Below are positions 36,352-46,494 of a stretch of 64,000 nt of DNA, piece by piece; position 1 is the stretch's first letter; each line of letters begins with the position of its first letter. The stretch lies in contig CALIWR010000022.1 in assembly GCA_938046585.1 (NCBI GenBank), positions 1 through 64,000 on the forward strand, read 5' to 3'. Origin of the DNA: an uncultured Propionibacteriaceae bacterium. Lineage in GTDB: Bacteria > Actinomycetota > Actinomycetes > Propionibacteriales > Propionibacteriaceae. The notes beneath the pieces are model-generated. The model saw only the letters and a list, made by a program, of their open reading frames with translations, was not told the origin of the DNA and did not search any database. The position numbers were made by a program, and so were the translations under genes.

Positions 36352-38675
36352 CCACCGGCGCCCACCAGCCCGACGGCGGCGGCGATCCCACCCAGCCCGA
36401 TCTCAGAGCCGGTGTCGGCCAGCCGCGGCCTTGCCGGCGTCGGCTTACCGATCCGGGGGTTCGAGGGCTGCGAGCCGGCCGTGATCGTCGGCATCACCGA
36501 CGGGGTCGCCGGGTCCGGCAGTGCCGGCGCCGGGGTTGAGGACTGCGGGCCAGCCGTGGGTGTCGGCGCCACCGACGGGGTCGCCGGGGGCGCTGGCGTG
36601 TACTCGTTGAGGAATTCGACGCTGGCAAGCTGGCCGTTGGCGGTGATCGTCACGGTTTGGGGCGCGACCGGTTTCCAGGTGTGGCCATTGAGGGCCGCCG
36701 AGGCGGGATCCTCGCGCACCTCGCAGGTGGTGCCGACCGGCAGCTGAGCCCCGACCCCGACCGGGGTCGCGTCACCGGCGGCCCGCAGCTGGCCGGCTCG
36801 GCCATTGCTGCAGGTGTAGTCGAAGGTGAACGTCTTGCCGGCCGCCGCGGCAGCGCCGCTGACCCGCTTCACCACCTGGAAGGTACCGGTGTGCTGGGCG
36901 TACACGTTGCTGAACGTGAACGCGGTCGGGGTGGTCCGGCTGGCGATCGTCAGGGTCTGCGGCGGCGCGGCAGTCAGGCTGTAGCCGGGGATCTCGGCCG
37001 TGGCGGCATCCTCGGTGACGGTGCAGTCGACGTTCAGCGGGATCTGGACTCCGGCGTTCACCGGAGTCCCGTCACCCGGCGCCTGCACGGTTCCGGTGAT
37101 CTGACCGCAGGTGTAGCGGAAGGTGTACTGCCGGGCGCGGCCGGCCCCGTTCTCGCCGGATACCGTCTTGGCGACGGTGAAACCGCCGGTGGCCAGGGTG
37201 GCGGTGTTGTCCAGCTGCAGGTTGATCAGCTGCCGGTTGACGATCGTGAAGGTGTTGGTGGTAGCTGTGCCGAGGCGCCACTGTGGGGTGGACCATTCGA
37301 CGCCCTTCACCTGCGGCTGGGCCGCAGCCGGGTCCTCGCTCAAGGTCACCCGGGTGCCGTGCGGCAGTGAGCCGTTCCATGGGGTATTGCCGCCCGGTTT
37401 CACCTGGTAGGTAAAGGTTCCCCCGGTACGAGTGGGGTTGAGCGTCCCGGGCGGGGTCCAGCCCGGGTAGGAGTCCACGGTGGTGTTGGCGGGCAGGGTG
37501 TAGGTGGCAGTGACGGGGAAGCCGGTGGTGTTCGGGATCTGGGAGGCCCCGGTACCGCCCAGAGTCTTGATGACGCGGAAACCACCGTAGCCCGGCTGGT
37601 AGGTGACCTGAATCCCGAAAGACTCGGTCAGCACCCGCTCAGCGCTGGCGACGGCGTCGGTGCCATCGAGCCGGGCGGTGTTGGTGTACCGCACGCCGAC
37701 TTTCGCTTTCTGCTGGTTACCGTCCGCGTCCACGATCGGGCTGAGGTACGCGATGGAGTAGTTCGCGTCGGCTTGGAAGGGCGCGGTCACCGTGATCTGG
37801 GCCGAGCTGCCGGAGACGGTCCGCAGGGCGATCATATGACCGGCCACCAGGCTGCCGCGGCTGCTGGAGGCCACCGGCTGCCGGGTCGCCGGGTCCGTAC
37901 TCACCACCCGGATCAGGGTGATCTCGGCCGGGATCGCCTGGCCGGGGCCGAGGGCGTCGGTGATCGTGAACGAGGAGATGGAGCCATCGGTCGGGATCGG
38001 CGTCAGGCCGGCAGCCACCCGAGCCTGGTTCACGTGGGCGATGTTGAAGGTGATGCTCCAGTTGACCCGCTGGGAGTCCTCGCCCAGGGGGGTGGCGACC
38101 TTGGTAAAGGTGGCCGGGGTGAACTGCGGCGTGGCCGCCGGCAGGATTCCCCCGGTGCCAGGCAAGTCAACGGGCACGGGGGTGCCGTTGACCTTCATCG
38201 GGACCGTCTCGTCGGTGGTCTGGCGATTGGCGATCAACAGCACCGATCCTGTGCCCCGGAGCAGGGGCGCAGCCGCCCGCTGCCGAACGTATTCCTCGTT
38301 GAGGGTGCACGTGACATTGGTGACGCCGGTCCGGCAGGACCCGATTACGACCCCGTTGTAGTTGATCGGGTACTCCTGGTTCGGCGACCGCGAGGAGAAG
38401 TAAGGGGAGTACTCGATCTCGAATGAGTCCCCCGACCCGATCGCCGGGTCAGAAGCATCCCAGGCGAACGTCAACTGGGCGACCTCATTCACCCGCATCT
38501 GAACCCCCGGCTCCTGGTTGCCGTTGGCGTCTGACTTCACCAGTCCATTCGGCTGGACCCGGATCGCCGGGTTGACCGCCGCGCGGGCCGGTGTCGGCGC
38601 GACGAATGTCAACAGGCACAGGGCCAGGCTGCAGAGCAGAATCCCCCAGCGACGCGTTGCGGTGATCGTACCCAT
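36324..38675 (-). CDS. Sortase-anchored surface protein with DUF5979-like repeats
   Basis: A 783-residue exported protein. It has a signal peptide (about 1-34, ending P-A-R-A-A), a large N-terminal adhesin-like region of about 370 residues and then three to four repeated beta domains. Each repeat has an F-x-V-x-K-x-V/L-x-G start and a V/L-x-E-D-x-A-x-A region, like DUF5979. A Thr/Pro stalk follows. The sorting signal L-A-D-T-G begins at residue 752, then a membrane helix and R-R-R-V. L-A-x-T-G is a variant of LPxTG, so a class E-type sortase is the likely partner (none is in the window). The ATG at 38675 is chosen because the signal peptide starts there. Confidence 0.8.
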   Translation of the reverse strand: MGTITATRRWGILLCSLALCLLTFVAPTPARAAVNPAIRVQPNGLVKSDANGNQEPGVQMRVNEVAQLTFAWDASDPAIGSGDSFEIEYSPYFSSRSPNQEYPINYNGVVIGSCRTGVTNVTCTLNEEYVRQRAAAPLLRGTGSVLLIANRQTTDETVPMKVNGTPVPVDLPGTGGILPAATPQFTPATFTKVATPLGEDSQRVNWSITFNIAHVNQARVAAGLTPIPTDGSISSFTITDALGPGQAIPAEITLIRVVSTDPATRQPVASSSRGSLVAGHMIALRTVSGSSAQITVTAPFQADANYSIAYLSPIVDADGNQQKAKVGVRYTNTARLDGTDAVASAERVLTESFGIQVTYQPGYGGFRVIKTLGGTGASQIPNTTGFPVTATYTLPANTTVDSYPGWTPPGTLNPTRTGGTFTYQVKPGGNTPWNGSLPHGTRVTLSEDPAAAQPQVKGVEWSTPQWRLGTATTNTFTIVNRQLINLQLDNTATLATGGFTVAKTVSGENGAGRARQYTFRYTCGQITGTVQAPGDGTPVNAGVQIPLNVDCTVTEDAATAEIPGYSLTAAPPQTLTIASRTTPTAFTFSNVYAQHTGTFQVVKRVSGAAAAAGKTFTFDYTCSNGRAGQLRAAGDATPVGVGAQLPVGTTCEVREDPASAALNGHTWKPVAPQTVTITANGQLASVEFLNEYTPAPPATPSVAPTPTAGPQSSTPAPALPDPATPSVMPTITAGSQPSNPRIGKPTPARPRLADTGSEIGLGGIAAAVGLVGAGGLLIWRRRV

Positions 38676-38828
38676 GGCTGCCTCTCTGTGATGCCGCTCG
38701 CCTGTACGACGCGGACCGCGTCGCGCTCCCATGACCCCCAGGCTTGACTGCGGCGGGCAGCCTACAACAGGACTTCGACAGCGGCAACCATAATTCAGAG
38801 ATCTCTCATCAGAGCCTGTCAAAGAGGC

Positions 38829-40796
38829 TTAGGACGGGATGGTCCGCGCCGAGATCCGCCTCACCCACAAGTACAGCCCGAGCACCAGCCCGGCGAACAG
38901 CAGTACCCCGATCAGCTCGCCCCAGCTCGCAAAGCCCGGGCCGACCACGGCCAGCGGAGAGTCTTGCCCGGTAGCGGCCACGACCCCGGCGAAGGCCACC
39001 CCAAACAGGCTCTCCCCCACGATCAGGCCGGTCGCAGCCAAAGTGCCGAGCCGCCTGCTGCGTTCTGGGTTCTCGGTCTTGGCGGCGGACCGGTCGTACG
39101 CCAGCCCGGCCAGCGCCCCCAGCGGGATCACCAGGGTAAGACTCATCGGCAGGTACATGCCCATTCCGACCGCCAGCGGCGGCAGGTGCATCCGGTTGTG
39201 AGTGACCCGACCCAGCACCTCGTCGACCGCAACCACGCCGGCCCCGATCAAGGCCCCCAGGCCGAGTAGCCCCCAGTTCAAGTCACCGCCGAAGACCCCC
39301 TTGGCCAGCGACGACAGCAGCGCCGCCTGGGGCGCGGCGAGGGCGTTCTCGGTGGCGTTCGGCGCCCCAGCAAAACCGAAGCTGGTGTTCAGCAGTTGCA
39401 GCACCGGCGGGATGACCAATGATCCGAAGACCACGCCAATCACCAGCGCCACCTGCTGTTTCCACGGGGTAGCGTTGACCAGCTGCCCGGTCTTGAGATC
39501 TTGCAGGTTGTCGTTGGAGATCGTGGCCACGCCGAAGACCACGGCCGCAGTGAACAGCGTGTACGCGATCAGGGCGTCACCCTCGCCAGGATTCTGAGCG
39601 CCGTGGACCAGCTTGATCAGCCCGGCGGCGGTGATCACGATCAGGATCCCGACTCCGGAGATGGGGCTGTTAGAGGCGCCGATCAGGCCGGCCATGTAGC
39701 CGCAGACCCCGGCCACGGCGAGGCCGATCAAAAGGACGAAGACAATGCTGGCGATGATCATCGCGGTGGTGTTGTGGGAAATCGCGGTACTGCGGAGGAA
39801 ACGCCACAGCAGCAGCCCGATCGGCACCATCGAGACCAGGATCACCCCGCCCACGATCCGCATCGACAGGTCTCGTTCTGCCACCGGGACCTGGCCCTGG
39901 CGACGGGCCCGAGTCGAGACCACGGCCTCCTTGATGCCCCGGGCGATCGGGACGGCGATCTTGGCGAGGGTCCAGACCGCAGCCACCGCCATCGCGCCAG
40001 CGCCAACGAACCGGACGTCCGTACTGAAGATCTTCCAGACCGCGGAGGTAATCTCGCCGTCCGGCAGCCGCCCGGCGGTACGGATCGGCAGCAGCACCGC
40101 GAACGAGATCAGCAGGCCGACGATCATCGCAATCCCGACGGTGATCCCCACCAGGTGCCCGACCCCGATGAGGGCCATTGAGAGGCTGGCGCTGACCACG
40201 CTGCCACCGGCACCGGTCCGGAAGGCCCGCTCCAGCGACCCGGCTGCCAGCTTCAGCGCCGACAGCAGTGAGAAGCCGGCCGCGGCCAAGGCACCGCCGA
40301 TGATCACCAGCAGGCCGCGCCGGTTCTCCTCAGCGCCCTCGGAGCTGTCACCGACCTTCAGCACCTCGGCGGCGGCGACCCCTTCCGGGAAGGGCAGGTC
40401 AGATCCGGTCACCAAGGCCCGACGCAGCGGGATTGAGTACATCACGCCGAGGATCCCGCCCAGGGCGGTGACCAGCACGGTCTGCCAGTACGGGAATCCG
40501 GCCCACCAGCCGATCATCACCAGTCCCGGCAGCACAAAGATGATCGCCGAAAGGGTCCCGGCGGCTGAGGCAATCGTCTGGACGATATTGTTCTCAATCA
40601 CGGTGTGGTCACGGAAATATCGCAGGATCGCCATCGAGATCACCGCGGCCGGAATCGAGGTCGCGAAGGTAAGGCCGACCTTGAGACCCAGGTAGACATT
40701 CGCAGCAGTGAAAAGCAGCGTAATCAGGCCGCCGATGATGACGCCGCGAATCGTCAGTTCGCGGACACCGGTCTGCGGTGTGGGGTGAGCGGACAT
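38829..40796 (-). CDS. OPT-family oligopeptide/metal-chelate transporter
   Basis: A 655-residue protein with about sixteen hydrophobic helices. G-L-K-V-G-L-T-F-A-T-S-I-P-A-A near the N-terminus and the long conserved loop pattern place it in the OPT superfamily (prokaryotic branch). Substrates may be oligopeptides or metal-siderophores. GAAGGAGCAGC precedes the ATG. Confidence 0.9.
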   Translation of the reverse strand: MSAHPTPQTGVRELTIRGVIIGGLITLLFTAANVYLGLKVGLTFATSIPAAVISMAILRYFRDHTVIENNIVQTIASAAGTLSAIIFVLPGLVMIGWWAGFPYWQTVLVTALGGILGVMYSIPLRRALVTGSDLPFPEGVAAAEVLKVGDSSEGAEENRRGLLVIIGGALAAAGFSLLSALKLAAGSLERAFRTGAGGSVVSASLSMALIGVGHLVGITVGIAMIVGLLISFAVLLPIRTAGRLPDGEITSAVWKIFSTDVRFVGAGAMAVAAVWTLAKIAVPIARGIKEAVVSTRARRQGQVPVAERDLSMRIVGGVILVSMVPIGLLLWRFLRSTAISHNTTAMIIASIVFVLLIGLAVAGVCGYMAGLIGASNSPISGVGILIVITAAGLIKLVHGAQNPGEGDALIAYTLFTAAVVFGVATISNDNLQDLKTGQLVNATPWKQQVALVIGVVFGSLVIPPVLQLLNTSFGFAGAPNATENALAAPQAALLSSLAKGVFGGDLNWGLLGLGALIGAGVVAVDEVLGRVTHNRMHLPPLAVGMGMYLPMSLTLVIPLGALAGLAYDRSAAKTENPERSRRLGTLAATGLIVGESLFGVAFAGVVAATGQDSPLAVVGPGFASWGELIGVLLFAGLVLGLYLWVRRISARTIPS

Positions 40797-40895
40797 GCTG
40801 CTCCTTCGCCGGGCTGGTGGCCCATCCGTCCTTCAGGAATGGGGCACACCCTACGCCCACCGGTCAGCGGCCTGGCCTGGCGGCCGGGTGACAGT

Positions 40896-41939
40896 TCAGA
40901 TGCTGCGCAACTGTCCGGTAGCCGCTTGCAGCCCGAGGCTGGCTACCGCTACCAGCACCCAGAGCGCCCCGCCTAGCGCCAACGGCCGCCAGCCGGCCTG
41001 CCGGATCTGGCTGAAGGAACTCGACATGCCGACCGCGGCCATCGCGACGGTAGTGCCGATATGCGCCAGCAGGGTCAGCGTCGGCGCCCAGGCGGCTGGG
41101 ATCACTGCGACCGTACGGGCCGCGGCAGCGAGCACGAAGAGCACCAGAAAGGCCGGCACCAGCCGCCACCACCGGGCCGGCTGCTGCCCAGACAACTGAC
41201 GGCCGTGCCACCGCTGGAAGAGGGCCAGCGGGACGATCATCAGGGTCCGGGTAAGTTTCACCACGACCGCGTACCCGGTCGCGCCGGCGGCCAGCGCCCC
41301 GGCGGCGAGCAGCTGGTCGTACGAGGTAGCAGCAGCCACGACCGACGAAGTGTCGTTGACTGCGGTCCCGGCCCACAGCCCGAATGAGCCGGCGTCCAGG
41401 TGCATCAGCTGCCCCAGGAACGGGAAGATCACCGCGGCGAGCACGTTGTACAGCACGATCACCCCGATCGAGACGGCCACCGCCGAGCTCGGGGCCGCCA
41501 TTACCTGGCTCATGGTGGCGATCGCGGAGGCCCCGCAGATCGAGGTGCCGTAGGTGACCAGACCACCGGTATCCCGGTCCACCTTGAGCAGCCGAGCCAG
41601 CGGCAGCCCGACCCCGACCGACAACAGAATCGTGCCCAGCATCACCGGCAGCCCGGCCCACCCGACCTGCGCCACCCGGACCAGCGACATCCCAGCCCCC
41701 AAGAGCACGATCGATGCCTGGAGGACCTTCTTAGAGCAGAAAATCACCCCGGGCATCCAACCGGGCCGCTGCCCGGCAACCTGACCGATTACCAGCCCCA
41801 GCAGGATCGCGACCACGGGGGCGCCGACCACGGGCACCTGTTGCCCTATCACCCAAGCGAGTGCCCCGGCCACCAACGGCGGCACCAGCCCGACCCAGAA
41901 TCGACGATCGACCAGTAGCTCCCGCATCCGTGACAGCAC
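40896..41939 (-). CDS. YeiH-family (UPF0324) putative sulfate exporter
   Basis: A 347-residue protein with about ten helices and the family motifs F-C-S-K-K-V-L-Q-A-S-I-V-L-L-G and Y-G-T-S-I-C-G-A-S-A-I. GTG at 41939 sits 7 nt after TACCGT (41952-41947), fitting a leaderless start; a GTG at 42011 in the same frame is the alternative. Function is uncertain; cysteine/sulfite-linked export has been proposed for the family. Confidence 0.8.
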   Translation of the reverse strand: MLSRMRELLVDRRFWVGLVPPLVAGALAWVIGQQVPVVGAPVVAILLGLVIGQVAGQRPGWMPGVIFCSKKVLQASIVLLGAGMSLVRVAQVGWAGLPVMLGTILLSVGVGLPLARLLKVDRDTGGLVTYGTSICGASAIATMSQVMAAPSSAVAVSIGVIVLYNVLAAVIFPFLGQLMHLDAGSFGLWAGTAVNDTSSVVAAATSYDQLLAAGALAAGATGYAVVVKLTRTLMIVPLALFQRWHGRQLSGQQPARWWRLVPAFLVLFVLAAAARTVAVIPAAWAPTLTLLAHIGTTVAMAAVGMSSSFSQIRQAGWRPLALGGALWVLVAVASLGLQAATGQLRSI

Positions 41940-42106
41940 GCGGGCGACGGTAGTGCACCGGCGCCTGGGCCCGGATCCCGGTGTGGCTGACAGGAGCCGC
42001 CCGATCACCACCGCTGACCCGCGGCACGCCCGTCCCCATTCCGTAATCCGAGTATGGACAGGATATTGTCAGATCCACCTCGCTCGCACTCTGTGAAGGA
42101 GGGCTG

Positions 42107-44719
42107 ATGCGCACCGCTGCCCTTACCCGGCTCGGCATGCTCGCAATCGCCACTGTCGCCCTATCCACCGGGCTGGCCTCGACCGTCCAGGCTGCCCCTC
42201 AACCCGTCGTCCCCGAACCTGGTCCGGTAGTCACCGGACAGTGGATCGTCGGGGTCAGCGGCCCGCCGGTCGCGCGCGGCGGTGACGCCGCCCAGATCGG
42301 CGCCGCCCAGAACGGTGTCCTGGGTCAGGCCCGGTCCCAGGGGATTTCGGTACTGCCAACCCGGGCCTTCGGTCACGCCTACAACGGGATCACGGTCCAA
42401 GCCAGCGCCCGGGCCGCGGCCCAGCTGCGTAGCCTGCCCGGGGTGACCGGGGTCTGGCCGGTCTACAGGGTCGACGCCCCGAACCCCCAGCCGGGCAGCA
42501 CCCCCGATCTGGCCGACGCGGTCAAGATGACCGGCGCCGACATCGTCCAGTCCCAGCTCGGTTTCACCGGCCACGGCGTCAAGGTCGGGATCATCGACTC
42601 CGGCATCGACATCGACCACCCCGACCTGGGCGGCACCGGCAAACCCGGCACCACCGCCTTCCCCACCACCCGGGTCAAATGGGGCACCGACCTGGTCGGC
42701 GACGCCTACGACGCCGGCGGGACTACGCCGCAGCAGACCACCCCGAGGCCGGACCCGGTCCCCGACGACTGCGGCGGGCACGGCACCCACGTCGCCGGGA
42801 TCGTCGGCGCAGCCGGTAATCCAGCCAGCGGCGGGGTCCGTGGCGTCGCTCCGCAAGCCGAGCTCGGCGCGTACCGGATCTTCGGCTGTCACGGCTCGAC
42901 CACCACCGAGATCATCCTGGCCGCCATGGACCGGGCCCTGGCCGACGGCATGGACGTGGTCAACATGAGCCTGAGCCTGAAGTACATGAGCTGGCCGACG
43001 TATCCGACCGCGGCGGCGGTCGATGCCCTGACCGAGGCCGGCGTCGCGGTGATCTGCTCCGCCGGCAACGAGGGCGGCGCCTTCAGCGTCGGCTCCCCCG
43101 GCTCGGCAGCCGGGGCGATCACCGTCGGTTCGGTGAACAACAAAGCCATCAAGTGGCCGATGTTCACCATCACCCCGGACGGCCGGCAGATCGCGATGGC
43201 CGTCGGGCGCCACGCTGCGCCTGCCCCCACCACCGGAGAACTGCGCCTCGTGGCGGCTAGCCCGAACGAGACCCCCGACCCCAACACGGGCTGTTCCAGC
43301 ATGGGCGATGTGGCCGGCAAGGCCGTCCTGGTCTCGGTCCTGGGTAACTGCACGTACTACGACAAGGCGCTGCGGGCCCAGAAGGCCGGCGCCAAGGCGG
43401 TCGTGAATTACAACGACTGGGGTACCCCGTTCACTCCGTGGTTGGATGGCCCCGAGCCGATCACGATCCCGGTGGTCGAGATCAGCCAGGCGGACTCCCA
43501 GGTGATCCTCGAGCGGCTGGCAAAGGGTCCGGTCAGCCTGCAGTGGAGCCCGCTGTGGCATTCCGTACCGGATTATGCCGGTGGCGTGATGGCGGACACC
43601 AGTTCGTACGGCCTGGGAGCCGATCTCAGCCTGAAGCCGGACCTGTCCGCCCCCGGCGCGAACATCCTGTCAACGTACCCGTTGGAGAAGCAGCGGTACG
43701 CGAATTTGTCCGGCACCTCGATGGCAGCCCCGCACGTCGCCGGGGCGGTGGCCCTCTACCTGGAGTCCAACCGTAACTGGCCGGTGACGCCGCAGGCGAT
43801 CCGGGAACGGCTGCAGAGCACCGCGCAGCTGGTACCGGCGCACCCTGAGGAGCCGACGCTGGCCGCGGCCCATCGGCAGGGCGGCGGGATGCTGAAGATC
43901 GACCGGGCGATCCAGACCCAACAGACCGTCACGCCAGGCAAAATCAGCCTGGGTGAGGGCGCGGCCGGCCCGCGGACGGTGCAGCTCACGATCTCCAACA
44001 ACGACTCGCAGCCGGTGGCCTACCGGATCAGCAAGCAGGACGGTATGGCGACAATCGGGACCTCAAGCCCGGCCATGCAGCAGATCTGGTGCAGCGCTGG
44101 GATGAGCGCCCCGTCTCTGGTGCACGTGCCCGCGCAAGGCAGCGCCACGATCCGGGTCACGATCACCCCGCCGGCGACGCCGGAACAGGCGGTGTACGGC
44201 GGCTGGGTGGTGTTGTCGGCCCCGGGCGCGACCACGTTGCGGGTCCCGTTCGCCGGCCTGGTGGGCGACTACCAGTCGGTGAAGATGTTCAGCGGGATTA
44301 ATGTGCCGACGCTGGGGCAGGGCACCGGGCAGCACCTCAAACCGCTGCCCCGGGGCGCGAGCGCGACGTACACGATGGTGAACGGAGACCTGCCGACGCT
44401 GATCGCTCACCTGGATTACCCGACCGGCAACCTCTGGTCTGAGATCTACCGCGTCGATGACCAGGGCGACCATCACCTGATTACCCCCGGCTTCACGACC
44501 TGGTTCCAGACCGGCCCGACTGGCCGCGACCCGGCCCCGCACGGGGTGCCGCACGTCTTCGACGGCACCTTCCCCGGCCCGGACGGCAAACCGCTGCCGG
44601 TCCCGAACGGGAAGTACGTCTTCGTGCTGAAGGCTTTGAAGCCACTGGGTGACCCGGCCAACCCGGCCCACACCGAAACCTGGACCTCACCGGTTTTCAC
44701 AATCAAGCGCGCCGGCTGA
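42107..44719 (+). CDS. Secreted S8 subtilisin-like serine protease (copy 1)
   Basis: An 870-residue exported protease. It has a signal peptide (about 1-29), an inhibitor-I9-like propeptide (about 35-120), and an S8 domain with D164 (I-I-D-S-G), H225 (G-H-G-T-H) and S538 (G-T-S-M-A-A-P). A PA insert (about 390-470) contains K-A-V-L-V-S and A-G-A-K-A-V-V. The C-terminal third holds Fn3-like/DUF beta domains. GAAGGAGG precedes the ATG. The gene shares a 310-bp identical block with the paralogue at 46495-49119. A strong hairpin follows the stop. Confidence 0.92.
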   Translation: MRTAALTRLGMLAIATVALSTGLASTVQAAPQPVVPEPGPVVTGQWIVGVSGPPVARGGDAAQIGAAQNGVLGQARSQGISVLPTRAFGHAYNGITVQASARAAAQLRSLPGVTGVWPVYRVDAPNPQPGSTPDLADAVKMTGADIVQSQLGFTGHGVKVGIIDSGIDIDHPDLGGTGKPGTTAFPTTRVKWGTDLVGDAYDAGGTTPQQTTPRPDPVPDDCGGHGTHVAGIVGAAGNPASGGVRGVAPQAELGAYRIFGCHGSTTTEIILAAMDRALADGMDVVNMSLSLKYMSWPTYPTAAAVDALTEAGVAVICSAGNEGGAFSVGSPGSAAGAITVGSVNNKAIKWPMFTITPDGRQIAMAVGRHAAPAPTTGELRLVAASPNETPDPNTGCSSMGDVAGKAVLVSVLGNCTYYDKALRAQKAGAKAVVNYNDWGTPFTPWLDGPEPITIPVVEISQADSQVILERLAKGPVSLQWSPLWHSVPDYAGGVMADTSSYGLGADLSLKPDLSAPGANILSTYPLEKQRYANLSGTSMAAPHVAGAVALYLESNRNWPVTPQAIRERLQSTAQLVPAHPEEPTLAAAHRQGGGMLKIDRAIQTQQTVTPGKISLGEGAAGPRTVQLTISNNDSQPVAYRISKQDGMATIGTSSPAMQQIWCSAGMSAPSLVHVPAQGSATIRVTITPPATPEQAVYGGWVVLSAPGATTLRVPFAGLVGDYQSVKMFSGINVPTLGQGTGQHLKPLPRGASATYTMVNGDLPTLIAHLDYPTGNLWSEIYRVDDQGDHHLITPGFTTWFQTGPTGRDPAPHGVPHVFDGTFPGPDGKPLPVPNGKYVFVLKALKPLGDPANPAHTETWTSPVFTIKRAG
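42579..42888. repeat. 310-bp block identical to 46985-47294
   Basis: This stretch of subtilase 1, spanning the catalytic Asp and His regions, is base-for-base identical to 46985-47294 in subtilase 2 (offset 4406). Flanking sequence diverges in both genes, which points to recent gene conversion rather than uniform conservation. As a direct repeat it could also recombine and remove the permease gene between. Confidence 0.9.
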
Positions 44720-44731
44720 GCCGAATCCTCA

Positions 44732-44769
44732 CCAGGCCGGGGTCAGGAGCAATCCTGGCCCCGGCCTGG
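44732..44769. terminator. Strong hairpin after subtilase 1
   Basis: A 17-bp stem with one G-U-type mismatch: CCAGGCCGGGGTCAGGA, loop GCAA, then TCCTGGCCCCGGCCTGG. It lies 13 bp after the subtilase stop. No U-tract follows. Confidence 0.85.
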
Positions 44770-44944
44770 TCCGTACCGGCGGAATCCTCACAACCGTGAG
44801 GCAATCACCCACCGAGACGCCCATGAGACGTCCCGGTACGGGTCCTAGGGTGTCGCCTGCTGTGCCTGGAGATGTGATGCGTCTCCGATTCGCCGAACCG
44901 CGTCGCCGGTCGCCCTTCCCCGCGATGCCTTGAAGGAGAGCCCT

Positions 44945-46372
44945 ATGAACGACCAGTCGTCGGTCTCCCAGACAGGTGAGACCACCACCGAGCTCAAGCG
45001 GATGATGAGCCCCGCGCTGCTGCTGCTGTTCATCATCGGCGACGTGCTCGGCACCGGCATCTATGCCCTGACTGGGACCGTGGCCCGCCAGGTCGGCGGC
45101 GCGGTCTGGGTGCCGTTCCTGCTGGCCTTCGTGGTCGCCTTCCTGACCGCTTTCAGCTACCTGGAACTAGTCACCAAGTATCCCCAGGCGGCGGGCGCCG
45201 CCCTGTACACCCACAAGGCCTTCGGCATCCACCTGTTGACCTTCATGGTGACTTTCACGGTGATGGCGTCGGGGATCACCTCAGCCGCCACCGCCTCGCG
45301 GGCTTTCGCCGAGAACCTGATGAAGGGACTGCGGATCGCTCATACCCCGGTGCTGGTGACCTGGCTGTCGATCCTGTTCGTGTTGATCATCATGGGGATC
45401 AACTTGTGGGGTGTCGGCCACAGCGTGATCACCAATGTGGTGTTGACCCTGATCGAAATGTCGGGTCTGCTGCTGGTGATCCTGGTCGGCGTCTACGCGG
45501 TCGCGCAGGGCCGGGCTGATTTCTCCCAGGTCGCCGTCTTCCACACCCCACAGGACAAGAGCGTGTTCCTGGCGGTCTCGACTGCGACCTCGATCGCCTT
45601 CTTCGCGATGGTCGGTTTCGAGGACTCGGTGAACATGGCCGAGGAGACCAGAAACCCGTCCACCACCTTCCCGAAGGTGATGCTGACCGGGCTCACGATC
45701 ACCGGGGTGATCTACGTCCTGGTTTCGATCACCGCAGTGGCGCTGGTCCCGCCGGGTGAGTTGAGCAGGCAGGGCGCCACCCCGCTGCTGGAAGTGGTCA
45801 AGGCCGGGGCACCGAATCTGCCGATTAGCACGATCTTCCCGTTCATCTCGATGTTCGCCGTCGCCAATACGGCGCTGCTGAACATGATGATGGCGTCGCG
45901 GCTGCTGTACGGGATGTCGCGGGAACGGGTGCTGCCGGCAGTTCTGAGCCGGGTGCACCGCAGCCGCCGTACGCCTTGGGTGTCGATCCTGTTCACCACG
46001 GCCCTGGCTGTGGTGTTGATTACCTTTGTCGGGCAGGTGTCCCAGCTCGGGGGCACCACGGCCCTGTTGCTGCTGGGGGTGTTCACGATCGTTAATGTCG
46101 CGGCGCTGGTGCTGCGCACAGACCAGGTCGCGCACCACCATTTCCGGACCCCGAGGGCCGTGCCGGCGTTGGCTGCGGTGGCCACCTTCTACCTGGTGGG
46201 GCCGTGGACTGGGCGTGACCTGCAGCAGTACGCGATCGCGGGGGCGCTGCTGGTGCTGGGGCTGGCCCTGTGGCTGGTCACGTCCCTGTTCAGCAGGCGG
46301 AACCCGAGAACCACCCTCGACATGAAATTCGACCACGTCGACGATTTCCCCGGCGACGAGGATCTGCGCTGA
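44945..46372 (+). CDS. APC-family amino acid permease
   Basis: A 475-residue protein with twelve predicted helices, G-D-V-L-G-T-G-I-Y-A-L in helix 1 and F-A-M-V-G-F-E-D-S-V-N-M-A-E-E in helix 6, both typical of the APC superfamily. The ATG at 44945 follows AAGGAG by 6 nt. Lying between two secreted proteases, it could take up released amino acids, which is inference from position. Confidence 0.88.
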   Translation: MNDQSSVSQTGETTTELKRMMSPALLLLFIIGDVLGTGIYALTGTVARQVGGAVWVPFLLAFVVAFLTAFSYLELVTKYPQAAGAALYTHKAFGIHLLTFMVTFTVMASGITSAATASRAFAENLMKGLRIAHTPVLVTWLSILFVLIIMGINLWGVGHSVITNVVLTLIEMSGLLLVILVGVYAVAQGRADFSQVAVFHTPQDKSVFLAVSTATSIAFFAMVGFEDSVNMAEETRNPSTTFPKVMLTGLTITGVIYVLVSITAVALVPPGELSRQGATPLLEVVKAGAPNLPISTIFPFISMFAVANTALLNMMMASRLLYGMSRERVLPAVLSRVHRSRRTPWVSILFTTALAVVLITFVGQVSQLGGTTALLLLGVFTIVNVAALVLRTDQVAHHHFRTPRAVPALAAVATFYLVGPWTGRDLQQYAIAGALLVLGLALWLVTSLFSRRNPRTTLDMKFDHVDDFPGDEDLR

Positions 46373-46494
46373 CCGCATCGGGATCGGGCCGGGATCCTCC
46401 CATGTGTGATGCTCAACCCTGACACGCTGTGACCGATGTGCCAGCGCAGAAGCCCTGTGGGCCTTAGGGTCGGAACTGCCCCGAAGGAGAACTC

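Noticed and set aside
38779..38822. TTGACA near 38822-38817 as a promoter for the surface-protein gene
   Set aside because: No acceptable -10 at 16-19 bp; the nearest AT-rich hexamer is 23 bp away.
42161..43561. Long minus-strand open frame opposite subtilase 1 (and a similar one at 46189-47634 opposite the permease/subtilase 2)
   Set aside because: Pure shadow of GC-rich codon bias in real plus-strand genes with catalytic motifs; low-complexity Gly/Asp/Arg composition.
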